Source of the DNA: Cokeromyces recurvatus
Lineage: Eukaryota; Mucoromycota; Mucoromycetes; Mucorales; Mucoraceae
Reading direction: 5' to 3'
Assembly (NCBI RefSeq): GCF_025118155.1
Contig: NW_026251388.1
Location: 1,453,641-1,517,640, forward strand
Length of the DNA stretch: 64,000 bases
Shown one piece after another: positions 22,442 to 34,500 of the stretch. The notes beneath the pieces are model-generated. The model did no database searches, had not been told where the DNA came from, and saw only the letters and a program-made list of their open reading frames with translations. The position numbers were made by a program, and so were the translations under genes. Position 1 is the stretch's first letter; each line of letters starts with the position of its first letter.

Positions 22442-23954
22442 ATGTCTCCAAGAGAATATACACCTGGTGATATCGTCTTTGCAAAACTAAAAGGTTATCC
22501 TTGGTGGCCAGCAAGAGTAAAGCTAGTTACAGCGAAATGAACCTTTCTTTCTTTTCTTTTTTTTTTTTTTTAAAAATTAAGTAATGTATTTTTATTTTTG
22601 TCTAGGTTGAAAATGATGAAGATATTCCACCTAAGGTATTAAAACAAAAAGGTAAATCAAAGGGAGTGTTATATACTGTATTTTTTTATGGTTCAAGAGA
22701 TTAGTAAGTATTTGAATTATAAAAGGAAAAAAAAAAAGGAATATTTTTTTTTTCCTTTTAGCATGTTAACATTGTTTTATAGCGGGTTTTTTGGACCAGA
22801 TTGCGTACGTCCATTTGATCGTGAGGCAGTTGAACGTGATTTAAAAGCAAAAAAATTTAAAACAAAGGATTTGGAATTGGCCATTCATCAGGCATTGGAT
22901 CCTTCTCTTTTAAAAGCTGAAGAAGAAGCTGAAGCTGCAGCGGCTGCTGCTGCTGCTGCTGAGGAAGAAGAAAATGAAGAAGAAGAAGAAGAAGAAGAAG
23001 ATGATGATGATGATGAAGTTATGACAAAGAGAAAGAGAGGAAAGGGGCGTACTACTAAATCTAGTGATAAAAAGAAAAAGATGGCAACTGGAACAAAGAA
23101 ACGAAGTACTTATAAAAAGACAGCATTGGAGACATATGAGGACGAGGATGACGAGGAGGAAGATGAACTAAAACCAAAGAGAAAAAGAACTACAAATAAT
23201 AGAATAACAGGAGCAACTAAACGTAGTCGTGGGGATAATAATAGCAATAATAATAATAATAGTGAACTTGATAATACTGACTTAAAAAAGAGAGTAAGTA
23301 AAAATAAAAATAAAAATGATAAAGGAAGGTCAAATTTATGACGTGATTTATTTTGATTTTAGCGCAAGTCATTATCGACAGAACAAGAGGAAGATAGCAC
23401 CCAAAGTAAAAGAGAATCTTCTACTGTATCAAACAAATCCGAAGAACCAAATGAAAGTAATCACTATAATGGGCATATTGAAACACAAGAGGATATTGAT
23501 GCTTTTAAAAAGACACCTGAATATAAACGAATTTATCATATTAGACATAAGCTTCAAAAATTAGTTTATGAAAAGAAGCCTGTAAATAAGAAGAAGAAAT
23601 ACAGTATAAGTTGTATTGTAGCTAACTTTGGTCATTTATAGGGTGAAATTCGTCAAGAAGATTTTGCTAAAATATCTCAAGTTGTTAAAGAAATTGAGGA
23701 ATCACAAATGACATTTGATCTATTAAGAGTAAGTGGTTAATTTATAGAAAAAAGAAAGAAAGAAAGAAAGAAAAGGAATTAATCTATGTGAATAGTATAC
23801 CAAGATTGGAAAGGTTGTGAAGTGTGCATGTTCTTATGATTATGGTGAAGATGAATACAAGATTAGCCAGCGTTGTCAACAATTAATGAGAAATTGGAAA
23901 TCGTTGATTCTTCCTAATAACAATACCAATTCTCTGCAACAACAACAATCATAA
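22442..23954 (+). CDS. PWWP-domain protein with LEDGF-type integrase-binding (TFIIS-N-like) domain (382 aa, 6 exons)
   Basis: Exons 22442-22516, 22606-22703, 22783-23293, 23363-23581, 23642-23728 and 23796-23954; all in frame. The N-terminal PWWP domain is complete after splicing: GDIVFAKLKGYPWWPARV, then VLYTVFFYGSRDY, then GFFGPDCVRPFD. PWWP domains read H3K36-methylated nucleosomes. A disordered poly-Ala/Glu/Asp and Lys-rich middle follows. The C-terminal ~110 residues (YKRIYHIRHKLQKLVYE, then VVKEIEESQMTFDLLRYTKIGKVVK, then RCQQLMRNWKSLI) resemble the integrase-binding domain of PSIP1/HDGFL2. That pairing suggests a chromatin-tethering or elongation cofactor. An alternative acceptor at 22760-22761 would add a few residues to the PWWP fold and is less likely. 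Confidence 0.85.
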
Positions 23955-24270
23955 TATATGAATGCATGTATACTATTTTCACGCCACACAAGTAAATATA
24001 TATACACGATAAAGGATAGGAGGATTTATATAGGGTAACAGGAATTTGCAAACTCCTATCTTTTTTTCCTTTTATTTTTTTTTAAAATATGCCATTTTAT
24101 TCTATTTTTTTTTTCATTTATACTATTATTAAACGTATTTATACACATGCTATATATACGTATAGTTAAAGCAAAGTTATGAAATAAGGATAGCCTACTA
24201 TTTTATACGTTTGTCTCTGTGTGTAAATCATGTATATTGGATCGATATACATCTTTTCCCGAAGTGGCAT

Positions 24271-24312
<42 letters not shown>

Positions 24313-24895
24313 TTTCAGTAAAATGAAAAACGAGAGCCTCATTAAGGCCAACCGTTCTCTCTTCTTTCTATTTGCTTGAGTTTAATGTTATTAAGCCATT
24401 TTGGACTATTGAAAAGAGTTTAAGAGGAAAAAAAAAAAAAAGGAATGCCGCATTTTGTGGCGTTGAAATTGCTAATGAAAAATGGATGAGAAATTTGTAT
24501 AAACACATATAATTATTACTAATCTACTACAAGATATAATATCTTTCTTCTGACTCCTGCATATTGATCTAATTTAAGAGAACATGGATTCTGTATAGTA
24601 ATAAATAGGGCAAATCAAGATAACTCTGGACATACAAAGAGAGAGAGATTAGTTGATTTGGTTTATTAGTAGTAATGATGTTATTATAACGGCTAGTTAC
24701 TTGTATATAGGATATTATAGAAATGAATACATTTGATATTAGTTATTATGAGGATATTACCAATACTGACACTTGGATCTAAAAAAAAAAAAAAAACTCC
24801 TCCTCCTCTTTCCCCTCTTTATTATACATTTCATATTTAAAAGCTTATATCTATTTTATTCTTGATACTATTTACAGACTTTTATTTTATTATTA
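23955..24895. other. convergent intergenic region, no gene seen
   Basis: 3' flanks of the PWWP gene (+) and the RTF2 gene (-). T37 tract at 24275-24311, several A runs, no coding signal. Confidence 0.6.
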
Positions 24896-25880
24896 TTAGT
24901 AACGGGTAAATGTACCTTTGGTGAGATAGTTTCCATTGTCTTTTTTGTCTTTAGAACCATAAATACTCTTCACTGCTTTTGATAAATTTGGACTATTCTT
25001 TTGCTTTTCTGCTAATTCTTGAGCTACTTTATCTAAAACAGCTACTGCTGCTGAAGATTGAATGTTAGCTGTAGCCAATTTCTTCTTTGGTGTCTCTGTT
25101 GTTATATCAGGTGAATCCTTTTTCTTTCTCTTTTTATCTCCATTTTTAGCTTTCTTTGCCTTCCTTTCTGCCTTTGCCTTTGCTTTCTTTTCTTCCATCA
25201 ATCCCTTCATTCTCTCTTGTTCTTCTTTATTTGGATTAATGATGATTATATTTTGATTTTCAAAAGGTTTACCACAACTGACACATTCCTTTGTAGGAAT
25301 TTCTTTTAAAGCTTGTTCTGCGAAAACACAACCACATGTATCCAAATAAACAAATCTATGTTTACCATTCATTTCTTTCATCGAGATAGGGCAAATAAAT
25401 GGACTTTTTATATCCTTTTCTAAATTACCCATTGTCGTTGCTCCTTTATCATTATTAAAGGCTGGATTGGGTGTCAAGTTAAGTTTAGTGGTATCCTTTA
25501 AAGAAGTAATGTGAGAACAAATCTTGTCACCATCACCGTATGTATTTGGATCTAAAAGGTATTCAATAATGGCATCTTGATTATATAGTTTCCCCAGCCC
25601 ACATGATACAACAGGTTGTTCAAGTAAACGCTATATATAATAATAATAATAGAAAAGGGGAAAGGAGAAAGGGAAAAGAAAAAAGAAAAAAGAAAAGAAA
25701 TGAACAACCATTTCATAATTTCATTTTATACATGAATATATAAATAATTGAACTAACCTTGGATAAAGCACAATAAAACCAAGCAGCGATTCTTTCGAGA
25801 TCAGGGTTAATAATAACTTCTTTTGCTTTCTCTTTGACAAGCTCAATACGTCTAGGAATTGATCCTCCGTCGTTCCCCAT
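24896..25880 (-). CDS. RTF2: replication termination factor 2 homologue (285 aa, 2 exons)
   Basis: Exons on the minus strand: 25880-25758 and 25630-24896. It starts MGNDGGSIPRRIELVKEK, the invariant Rtf2 opening. Next come RLLEQPVVSCGLGKLYNQDAIIEYLL, the first U-box/RING-like half, and FICPISMKEMNGKHRF with DTCGCVFAEQALKEI and KECVSCGKPF, a C2HC2-type zinc-finger. A Lys-rich tail follows. In fission yeast Rtf2 supports fork stalling at RTS1; the human protein acts at stalled forks and is removed by proteasome shuttles. Length (280-310) is normal. It lies upstream-to-downstream in tandem with a LAMMER kinase and a CENP-Q-like gene. Confidence 0.93.
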
Positions 25881-26110
25881 CTCTAATAAAAGTGAATGAC
25901 AAAAAAAAAAAAAAAAAAAGGACCAGAGTTGCTGCGATTTATTCCTCACTCTCTAAACAACAAAAGCTGTCACGCTATTTTAATTGGGTATTACCAAATT
26001 TAAAAAAATAAAAAAAAATAAAGATAAAAAATAAAAAATAAAATAAACCAATAGTAGCTTCTGATTCATGCAAAAAAAAAAAAATAATAATAGATAAATG
26101 TAGCAGTATA

Positions 26111-28044
26111 TTAATGATTATTATATTTAATTTCATAGCCATAATTGTCAAAGTTAATCATAAAGAAAGGATGCCTTAATGCTTCTCTTGCAGTAATTCT
26201 CTCTGTAGGATCATAGACTAACATTTTTGATAAAAGATCAAGGAACTGAAATTGAGCATTTGTATGTGGATTGATAATATGCTGCCATATACAAAAAGGT
26301 TAATTTTGATATAAATGATTACAGGTCTAATTTACCTTTAATAATTTTAGTGCACGAACATATTTTTTACTTTGTTTCGTGGTATCAACATCAGGGTATT
26401 TTAGTTTTCCATCTTTAAAAAACTTTTGAGCTTCAGGACTAGTTAAAAGGAGTTTAATTAAATATGTTCATTTATGTAAAAGGATAAAATTTACCTTGCA
26501 TTTTTTATTAGTTTTTGAGGTATTTTACCCAACACAACGACCATCATAGCTAAATGCTCCAAGTTATCATGAGTTTGAAATAAAGCATCCCCTGTTAAAA
26601 ATTCTACAAGAATACATCCAATAGACCATATATCACAAGGATAGGACCAGCCTAGACCCAATATAATTTCCGGTGCTCTGTAATGTCTTGTAGAGACTAC
26701 ATTGGAATGATAATCTTGTTCAAATGTAGCTGATCCAAAATCAATTAATCTGATGTCAGTATTTTCTAATATTTTTGACTTTGGATCGACACCAAAATAA
26801 GACTATTTAAAATAAATAAATAAATAAATGAATAAATGAATAAATAAATAAATAAATAAATATAAATTTTATAATTCGTATCACTAATTACATTCCCTGC
26901 TTCTACACTACTATTGTCCACTAACAAGATATTCTCTGGTTTCAAATCAGTATGAATCAATTTTAATTCGTGTACAACTATATAAAGTCAATATTAATAA
27001 TAAACCCAAGGTAAATAAATAAAACAAAGACATTTACAGGCTACACTTGTCAGTATTTGTTTAGCAAATTGTTGAATATGATGAAGTGGAAAAGGACGAA
27101 ATTCATTTGATTTTAAAAAGTCAAATACAGATTGACTTAATAAATCAAACACCATACAGATATGATTTTGATAATCAAACCATTCTATCAAATGTATACA
27201 TTTACTAATATTTAAAGTTAATAAAGTTGTGTGTGTGTGTGTGTGTGTGCGTATAGGTATGTATATAGGCATGTGTACAGTTAACTTACTTTAAATTGAT
27301 AGGATCGTGTTCTTTTAAACTGTTCAAGACTCTTATTTCAATTTTACTTGCATCTCTGTATTTTGGTATAGCTCTAATAATTTTAATTGCACAAAAACTC
27401 CTTTTCACTCTATCATAACACTCGACTACTTTTCCAAATGTTCCTTGTCCTAACAATCTCATCATTTTATCTAATAATAATATGTTTGATATCCTTATGA
27501 TGATTGAGTGTATATATATTTAACTTACATCGTGGTGTAAGTGATTCATTTGGTTTTATAATATAATGTCCGTCTTTATCATCACAGGACTAAAATAATA
27601 ATAATAAAAGGTGTTATAGATATTGTATGTATTATTATATAATTTGCTTACTATATTATGATTAGGAATAGTATTATTCTTTCTCCTTCTTTTGATGGGT
27701 TGACTTTGTGTGGGAGGAAAAGTAGTAATAGCAGTAGTAGCAGTAGCAGTAGCAGTAGTAGTAGCAGTAGCAGTAGTAGTAGAAGGAGGAGGAGGAAGCC
27801 CTGCTGTGGTAAATGGAGGTAAAATAGTATTATTTGAAATAAAATCTTTTCTTAATCTCTTTGAACGTGTAGAAGCAGCAGGTGGATCCAACAAAAAGGG
27901 AATAGACTGTTTTTCTATACGATAATTAACTGATTTATTGTTTGATGTAGTTGTAGGTGGTGGAGTATCTTCAATGACAATCACTTCTTTTGGAATGCCA
28001 TTTTTATAAAACTCTGATTTCCAATCTTTCTTTTCTGTTGTCAT
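26111..28044 (-). CDS. LAMMER/CLK-type dual-specificity protein kinase (489 aa, 8 exons)
   Basis: Exons on the minus strand: 28044-27652, 27589-27529, 27470-27290, 27204-27038, 26977-26892, 26802-26495, 26438-26336 and 26281-26111, all in phase. A disordered Thr/Ala/Pro-rich N-terminus with a basic RKRRRKN-like patch comes first. The kinase domain runs from ~150: [20 protein letters not shown], Lys181 in [14 protein letters not shown] (catalytic Asp278), DFGSA (Asp317) and [12 protein letters not shown] instead of HRD is typical of the family. The motif that names the family is altered: [11 protein letters not shown] (378-388) instead of EHLAMMER. Relatives (Kns1, Lkh1, CLK) phosphorylate SR proteins and Pol III regulators. 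Active-site residues are intact, so it should be an active kinase. Confidence 0.92.
27226..27250. repeat. (GT)n microsatellite inside a kinase intron
   Basis: About twelve GT units, with one GC, in the intron between the third and fourth coding exons of the kinase. Confidence 0.9.
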
Positions 28045-28277
28045 TTTTAGATTTATATGAAAAGCTTGTTTTATTTGCTCGGTTTATTTATTAATAAGAA
28101 AAAAAGAGAGGGAAACAAAAGAGAAGAGGGAAAGGGAAAAAAAAAAAAAAAAAAAAAAAGAAAAAAAAACAGAAAATTATTATTTTATGTGTGGAATTGC
28201 TGTTGTTGTTGCTGCTGCCTTTTTATTGGAAAATTATTTATGATAAGGGTATATGAATATGTATATTTTTTTTCCCG

Positions 28278-29550
28278 TTAATATTCTTTCGAGCTTGGAT
28301 TCTTTAATAACATTTGTACATAATCTTGTGGGTCATCCAATGTCTTTCTATGTGTATTTTTTATCTATTATGTAAAATATGAGTCCTTATATAATCCATA
28401 TACATGTGTGTGTATATATGTGTGTGTGTATATATATGTGTGTGTGTATATTTGTATATATGTGTATGTATATATATATATATGTGTGTGTATGAGCATT
28501 ATATGTGTAATATGTGTATACATGTATATATATACATATACATATACATACAAACATATACATATACATATATACATACATATATACATACAAATATACA
28601 CACACACATATATATATACACACACATTTATTCATATAATATATATATATAAATGTGTGTGTATGTGTGTGTGCTTATTTTTATTTACCTCTTCTTTCGC
28701 AATCTTAGTTTTTAGTTTTAATTCTTCAAGTAATCCTTTCTTATCTACTAACTCTTTCTCTTTTTCAATGACCTTCATATTTAATTCTGCTGCCATAATT
28801 ATTTGATCATTCACTAGTTGATCAAGCTCTATCTATTTGACTCCAATTGAATATATGTGAATTTATAATATTTCATTTAATAAACTTACTGTGGATTCAG
28901 TTAAATCTGTATCAAATAGTCTTTTATCTATAGCTCCTGGTAGCATAGTTGAACGTAAACTTTTATCAATTTTGGAAGCAATATTCTTCAAGTATCTTGC
29001 TCCAATATGTGTTACTTCACCATTTGTATCGATTAGTTCTGCCTCTGCTAATACTTTTCTATATATCATGAATGTTACTTTTATTTATATATATATATAT
29101 ATTAAATGGGTCTCTATTGCATATATTACCCATAATTATCAGAAAGAATGTGTCGTACTTGTTTCCGAACTGGATCTGACATTAATTGCCAATCAACTGA
29201 TTTTGGAATCGTCTTTTTTACATCTAATTCACGTAGTATGAATTTACTTGGAATGCCTTTTTTTAATCCAGTTTTATTTTTAGTTTACCTTTATCATATT
29301 CTGCTTGCTCATATCCATCTTCACGTTTACGAGTAGGTATAATGGTCGCTTTATAACCTAACTCGAGTGGTTTATATAACATTCCTGCTGGTCGCTCTCT
29401 ACGTTGTGTAATACGTGGTCGATAGATTTCAGGTAATGGATGGGCAGCCCTACGGCCTACACTTTGTTGTGATGATGATGGTACATTTTCTTCTTCATTA
29501 AATGATCCTAAGGTAAGTTCTTTTAGAATTCGTTGTCGTTTAGTATACAT
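28278..29550 (-). CDS. coiled-coil protein, possible kinetochore CENP-Q homologue (251 aa, 5 exons)
   Basis: Exons on the minus strand: 29550-29289, 29223-29130, 29058-28890, 28832-28689 and 28364-28278. It begins with a basic disordered region (RPRITQRRERPAGMLYKPLE). Residues ~90-165 read TIPKSVDWQLMSDPVRKQVRHIL and DKSLRSTMLPGAIDKRLFDTD, and ~170-215 form a coiled coil (AELNMKVIEKEKELVDKKGLLEELK). The order (W-x-x-L helix, P-x-x-x-D/N-R segment, long coil) resembles CENP-Q/Fta7. This is a layout match, not a signature. Intron 1 is ambiguous: donors at 29330 or 29288 and acceptors at 29257 or 29224 give in-frame variants differing by up to 25 residues. Confidence 0.7.
28365..28688 (-). repeat. 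324-nt intron made of TG/TA and TATATG repeats
   Basis: This intron of the CENP-Q-like gene is about four times longer than its neighbours. It is composed of alternating purine-pyrimidine DNA: (TG)n, (TATA)n and (TATATG)n. Open frames through it on both strands are translations of the repeat. Confidence 0.85.
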
Positions 29551-29606
29551 TTTAATTATATAGAATGAATTATTGTTATTATTAGTTTTTTATATTTTTT
29601 TATTTT

Positions 29607-29650
<44 letters not shown>

Positions 29651-29898
29651 AAAAGGAAATTTATTCAAAAATTTGTACCGACACTAATTTGGCAGTCCTT
29701 TGACAGTGCGAAATTTATCAATAGTTTATTAAGAAAAAAGATATATAATGCATTAATATATTTATAAACCTTAAGGTTTTATGACGTTTAAACTATATTG
29801 GTGAATCAATCTTTTTTTTTTTTTTTTTTTTTTTTGTAATAAATAAATATTTTATACATCTTTACTTCTTTTTCTTTCTTTTCTTGTGTCTACTACGC
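29551..29898. promoter_or_regulatory. shared divergent promoter region with T tracts
   Basis: Lies between the start codons of the CENP-Q-like gene (-) and the Ser-rich gene (+). Two T tracts (29609-29646, 29811-29835) sit where nucleosome-free poly(dA:dT) promoter elements are expected. No other motif is visible. Confidence 0.5.
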
Positions 29899-31045
29899 AT
29901 GAATCTTGATATAAAAAAGTAAGTATTTGAAATGTAAAGACGTTGTTATTTATGTCTTTTCTGTAATTTCAGAGAAAATTCAAAATTACATATGAGTATT
30001 TCTTCTTCTTCTTCTTCTATATCTGATATGTGTAGCTCTACTCCACCTGAAGGTGATTTTGAAAATTTTAATACTATTTATATGGATGAGGAAGAAGATG
30101 ATTATGACGGAATAAGCATTAATAATGGTGAATTTGAAGAAGCCTATATTCAATTAAATAATCAACGACAGCAAACCGTTTCTCATACAACTAGTAATAA
30201 TAATAATAATAATGATTTAGTTATACGCGAAGAAGTCGAGGAAGATGATAATACTGACTTTCATAGCTCTAATAATCACAGAGACCAACGGTCCACTCTT
30301 TCTTCAACATCTCCTCCTAAAGAACAAAAGTCGTTTGATGATGATAATAATAATAATACATGTAATCATTCTTCTTCTTCTCCTGATACTGCTTCCTCTT
30401 CAAGGTATACTCCTATACCTCCACACAACAATGAATCTGTTACTACTACTGATCAACTTGGCTCTAATAACAGAATTATGAATAAACCAAGTCATCCTCG
30501 TCGTCGTCATCATCCTTACAAATCTCTTCTTTCTATTAAATTAAAAGTTTATACAAGAAAAGGAGAAGAACAGCAACAAGTTGAACATCAAGGAAGGAGA
30601 AAAAGAAAAATTTTCAGTCAATCTATCAATTTGAACCAAGATGGAAGTGATGTGATTATTAACGATGCAGATGATAGTTTAATGAATAGGCAACTAAGAT
30701 ATAGCATTAAGAGAAAGAAAGTATCTAGTAATAGTATCAGTAGCAGCAGCAGCAGAAGCAGTAGTAGTAGTAGTAGTAGCAGTAGCAGTAGTAGCAGTAG
30801 CAATAATAGTATGGATAAATTAATGAAGCGGACATTGTCACCTGTTATGATTGAATATTCGAGGTAAAATACTATACATAAACTTGAAAAAATAAATAAA
30901 TATGATAATACTATTATATAGTTCGTTAAGAGTCATCCTTACTGTAGCCTTGTTGGCTGCTACTATTGCTTTTATTGGCTTGGCTTTTTATCTTACGGAC
31001 TGTGCGTATTCGCATAAAAAGAATAATTATGGTTTCCGTTTTTAA
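29899..31045 (+). CDS. Ser-rich protein with single C-terminal membrane segment (344 aa, 3 exons)
   Basis: Exons 29899-29918 (20 nt), 29973-30863 and 30922-31045, in frame. If the tiny first exon is not used, translation would begin at the ATG at 29992. The body is disordered: Ser runs, acidic DEEEDDYDG, Asn runs, a basic RRRHHPYKSLLSIKLK patch and a poly-Ser run before MDKLMKRTLSP. The last exon codes a 21-residue hydrophobic helix (VILTVALLAATIAFIGLAFYL) and a short CAYSHKKNNYGFRF end. That makes it a likely tail-anchored or single-pass protein with its disordered part in the cytosol or nucleoplasm. I recognise no family. It precedes the TMEM94 gene on the same strand, which has a similarly Ser/acid-rich lead. 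Confidence 0.6.
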
Positions 31046-31419
31046 CATCCTTATCCTTTTTCTTGTTCATACCTTTTCTTTTCTCATGTATTTTGTTGAT
31101 AAAATAAATTTGCTTTATTTTCAGATATATTTTTGTTTCCCCCCCCCTTTTTTTGCAATCAGCTGCTGCTGCTGTCTTTGATTTAACAATCTCAAAAAAA
31201 AAAATGACGGAGTCCGTGCATTTATAAAAAAAATAGTCACGCTCACGATCTCTTGCCAATTTTCATTTATGGTACATAACTCGAGATGTACAATGTATAA
31301 ATAAATACATGTGTATTTTTTTTTTTTCTTTCATTGTATAATATAATAAATACCAATTTTCAAACCTGTTGTAGTATTTATTCCTACACACTTACATTAA
31401 TTACTTGACTGTCAGAAAT

Positions 31420-31450
<31 letters not shown>

Positions 31451-31506
31451 CAATATATACAATATATATTTATATATATATACATGTATACGTGTAATAC
31501 ATTAAT
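31046..31506. other. intergenic, upstream of TMEM94
   Basis: Pyrimidine-rich and T-rich DNA with (CA)n-(TA)n at 31422-31480 just before the TMEM94 ATG. No gene seen. Confidence 0.55.
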
Positions 31507-34500
31507 ATGTCTAAAAATCAAGAAATTAATGACATGCAGCAAACAGCAACATCATCGTCCTCTCCGTTAGAGCATCATCGCCCATCTCCATGTAATTCTG
31601 AACCACTTCTTAATGCTCTACCTGAACCTGTAGTAGAAAAAGAAGGGAAAACATTTTTTTTACTTGATGTTGGAAACGAGCAACAAGAGACGATCCATCA
31701 AGAACAATCAAACACCACAAAATCAAAACGTCACAGACGTAAAAGGGATACTAGTCATAGCGGTGACAATCAAAGTATTTCTTCTTCTTCTTCTTCTTCT
31801 TCGAGTAGTAGTAGTAGTAGTAGCTCTGATTCTAGTGCTTCTGCTCAAGTCGTCATTGATCATGGTAGTTCTATACCACGTCGAATGGAAAAAAGCGCTG
31901 CTCATTTGTTGAGATCAGGTGATGATGAATCAGAAAGCGATTATGCATTTTGTTATTCACCTGTAAGACGAGAATCGGACGTTGATTCACTTGGTCAGCA
32001 ACAACAACACCATTCTTTCCCTTCAAGTCATATTGATCATCGCTCTTCAAATTTATACATGATGGAAAATTATACTTCACACGATAGTCATGATATGGAT
32101 GATATAACAGATAACGAGGGTGATATTGATCTGGCTGATGAAGAAGAAGAAGACGAGGAGGAAGAAGAAAGAAGAAGAGGAGGAGAGAATCATGAAGAAG
32201 AACAGGAAGACATTGTTTTTCATGAAAGAACTTCAAAAGGTATTCCCTTTATCGACAATACAGTTCATAAAGAAGTCAATGATGTACAATATAATGGAGC
32301 GGATGCAAATAGAAAACATCGTAGACATAAGCATCGTCATCGTACGCCAAAAATAAGAGATTATGGTACGATAAAGAACAGTCATTTAGCAAACAATAAT
32401 AAAGGAATCGTTACTGTCTATACAGAAGAAGAAGATGATCTTGTAGATGAAATGCCGAGAGGTGATCGTGAACGAATGATGAGACGTAACCAACGACATC
32501 AAAATGGAGGGTTAACAAGAAGATCTATTCCTCGTAGATTGCATAGAAGAACACAAAAAGTATTACAAACAAATTTACAATCTCAATCTTGGAGTAGAAG
32601 AGAAAGTTTACGATCAAATAGACATCCTGGGCTATCAAGTGAAGAAGCATTATCGTAACTATTTATTTATTTATTTATTGACACTTGTATTGAATTTATG
32701 AATGAACATAGACTAATGTATATACATATACATATATGTATGAAATTTACAGTAAACTATTATATTTAGCTAATCGTATTATTGATGGTGAACGGGCACG
32801 AATACATAAAATGCTTGGTAAGGTTTTTATATACATACATAAAAGGAAAGGTATTGACCAACTTATTTCTATTACAAAAGACTTTCGAATTTTTCTTTGT
32901 AATCCCGCTGTCCTTTTGAATACTATCGGTGGGATAGGTCTTTTGATTTTATATATTGTTGCCTATCTTAAAAGTGAACCATATCAATTTCGTATTACTG
33001 GATTATTAGTCGAATCTATTTTATTGTTAGCAATGACAGCTTGGAATGGGTATATATTTTATAGAGAGCAGGAGTTATCTTATCGAGAAATGACGGATAG
33101 AGCTTTATCCATTGTTGGTGCATTAGAAAGAAGTGGAATGAATATGGTTCAAGATACTAAAATTCCTTTCATACCCTCTATGTCTGTTGCAAAAGTGGTA
33201 CGTGATGGCGTTGTTCGAATCTTTCCAGTCAATTTATTAGTTGAAGGTGATATCGTTGAAATGTTATATGGTGATGTAGCCCCTGGTCGAATGAAGTATA
33301 TGCATAAAACGACCCCAACTGAAGATGATGACTTGCATTTATCCAATAATGAAGATACGATGAATCACCCTAGTCCACCTTCATTCATGGATACAACTAC
33401 AAATGATAGTGAACCACCTTTAAATACAAAGGAGTATTATATTGCTAAGGATCAAACATTTAAGCCATCCTTCTTTGGTATCCCACCTCCCTCTGGATTA
33501 ATGGAAGAATATATGCGCTCAAGAGGTCGACATCAATTCATTTTGTTAGAGACACCTCTAGAAAAAAATTTAAAAAAGGCATTGAGTCAAAGTCGACCAA
33601 AGACTGTCATGCATAATGAAAGTCAAGTAATTATGCGTATCTTTTACAAATATGTGATATGGATTCTATTAGGCATAGCGTTTGCTGTTAATATTTTAAG
33701 ATTTGGTCTTCGAAGTATATTGCTAAATCGATTTCCTGCTGATCAACTTATTGAAGAAGTCTTCGTGATGACCATCTACTCAATTATTCCTCTTTTACCT
33801 TTATGTATACCTAGTATGTGGATAATTGCTCGTAGCTTTGGAAATGCTCAATTACTTATTTTGTTTGAGGCATTACAGATTTCTAAAACTGAATATGAAG
33901 ATGATGATGAAGTAGATGAATTTGATGCAGAGGCACCCCCTCCCACAAAAGATTTACAATTGAGTCCAAGTAAAAAAAAGAAATAATCATTCTTTTTTTT
34001 TTCCTTTATTAATTCCAAATTTTAGATGCTGTTTGGGATAGATTTTTATCTTTACTGACAAAGTGGGACCAACTTTCTTTAACAAGATCAACTAATTTAT
34101 TGGAGTCACTTGGAAACACCACAGTCATTTGTTGTTTAGATAGAGAAGGGACAATAGCTAATGTAAATACCCCTTTTATATATATATGTATATATTATCT
34201 TTGTTACTAATTATTTCCAAAAAAAACAGCCTTTTCCTACAGTTGAACAATTAATGTTTCCAAATAACGAAGAGGATATTACTTATTTGGATGTTGAAGA
34301 AGATTCAGATGAAGAAACAGGGTTAAAATTTGAAGATCAAGATTGGAAACAATATTTACCGTAAAGCTATACTTTTTTTTTTTTTTGAATTATACTAATT
34401 TAATTTGTTTGTTTATTTTTAGATGTCTGAAGCCTTTAGGTTTAAATTTTATGCTTAATACCAATTGTGGTGTAATTCAAAGTCGTAAAAGATCAGAATA

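Noticed and set aside
28368..28806. Overlapping Tyr/Ile/Cys/Val-rich and Tyr/Ile/His/Thr-rich ORFs on both strands
   Set aside because: Translations of TG/CA and TATATG repeats within an intron of the CENP-Q-like gene.
30245..30803. Ile/Leu-rich ORFs in the Ser-rich gene, both strands
   Set aside because: Shadow frames of Ser/Asn codon runs (AGT, AAT).
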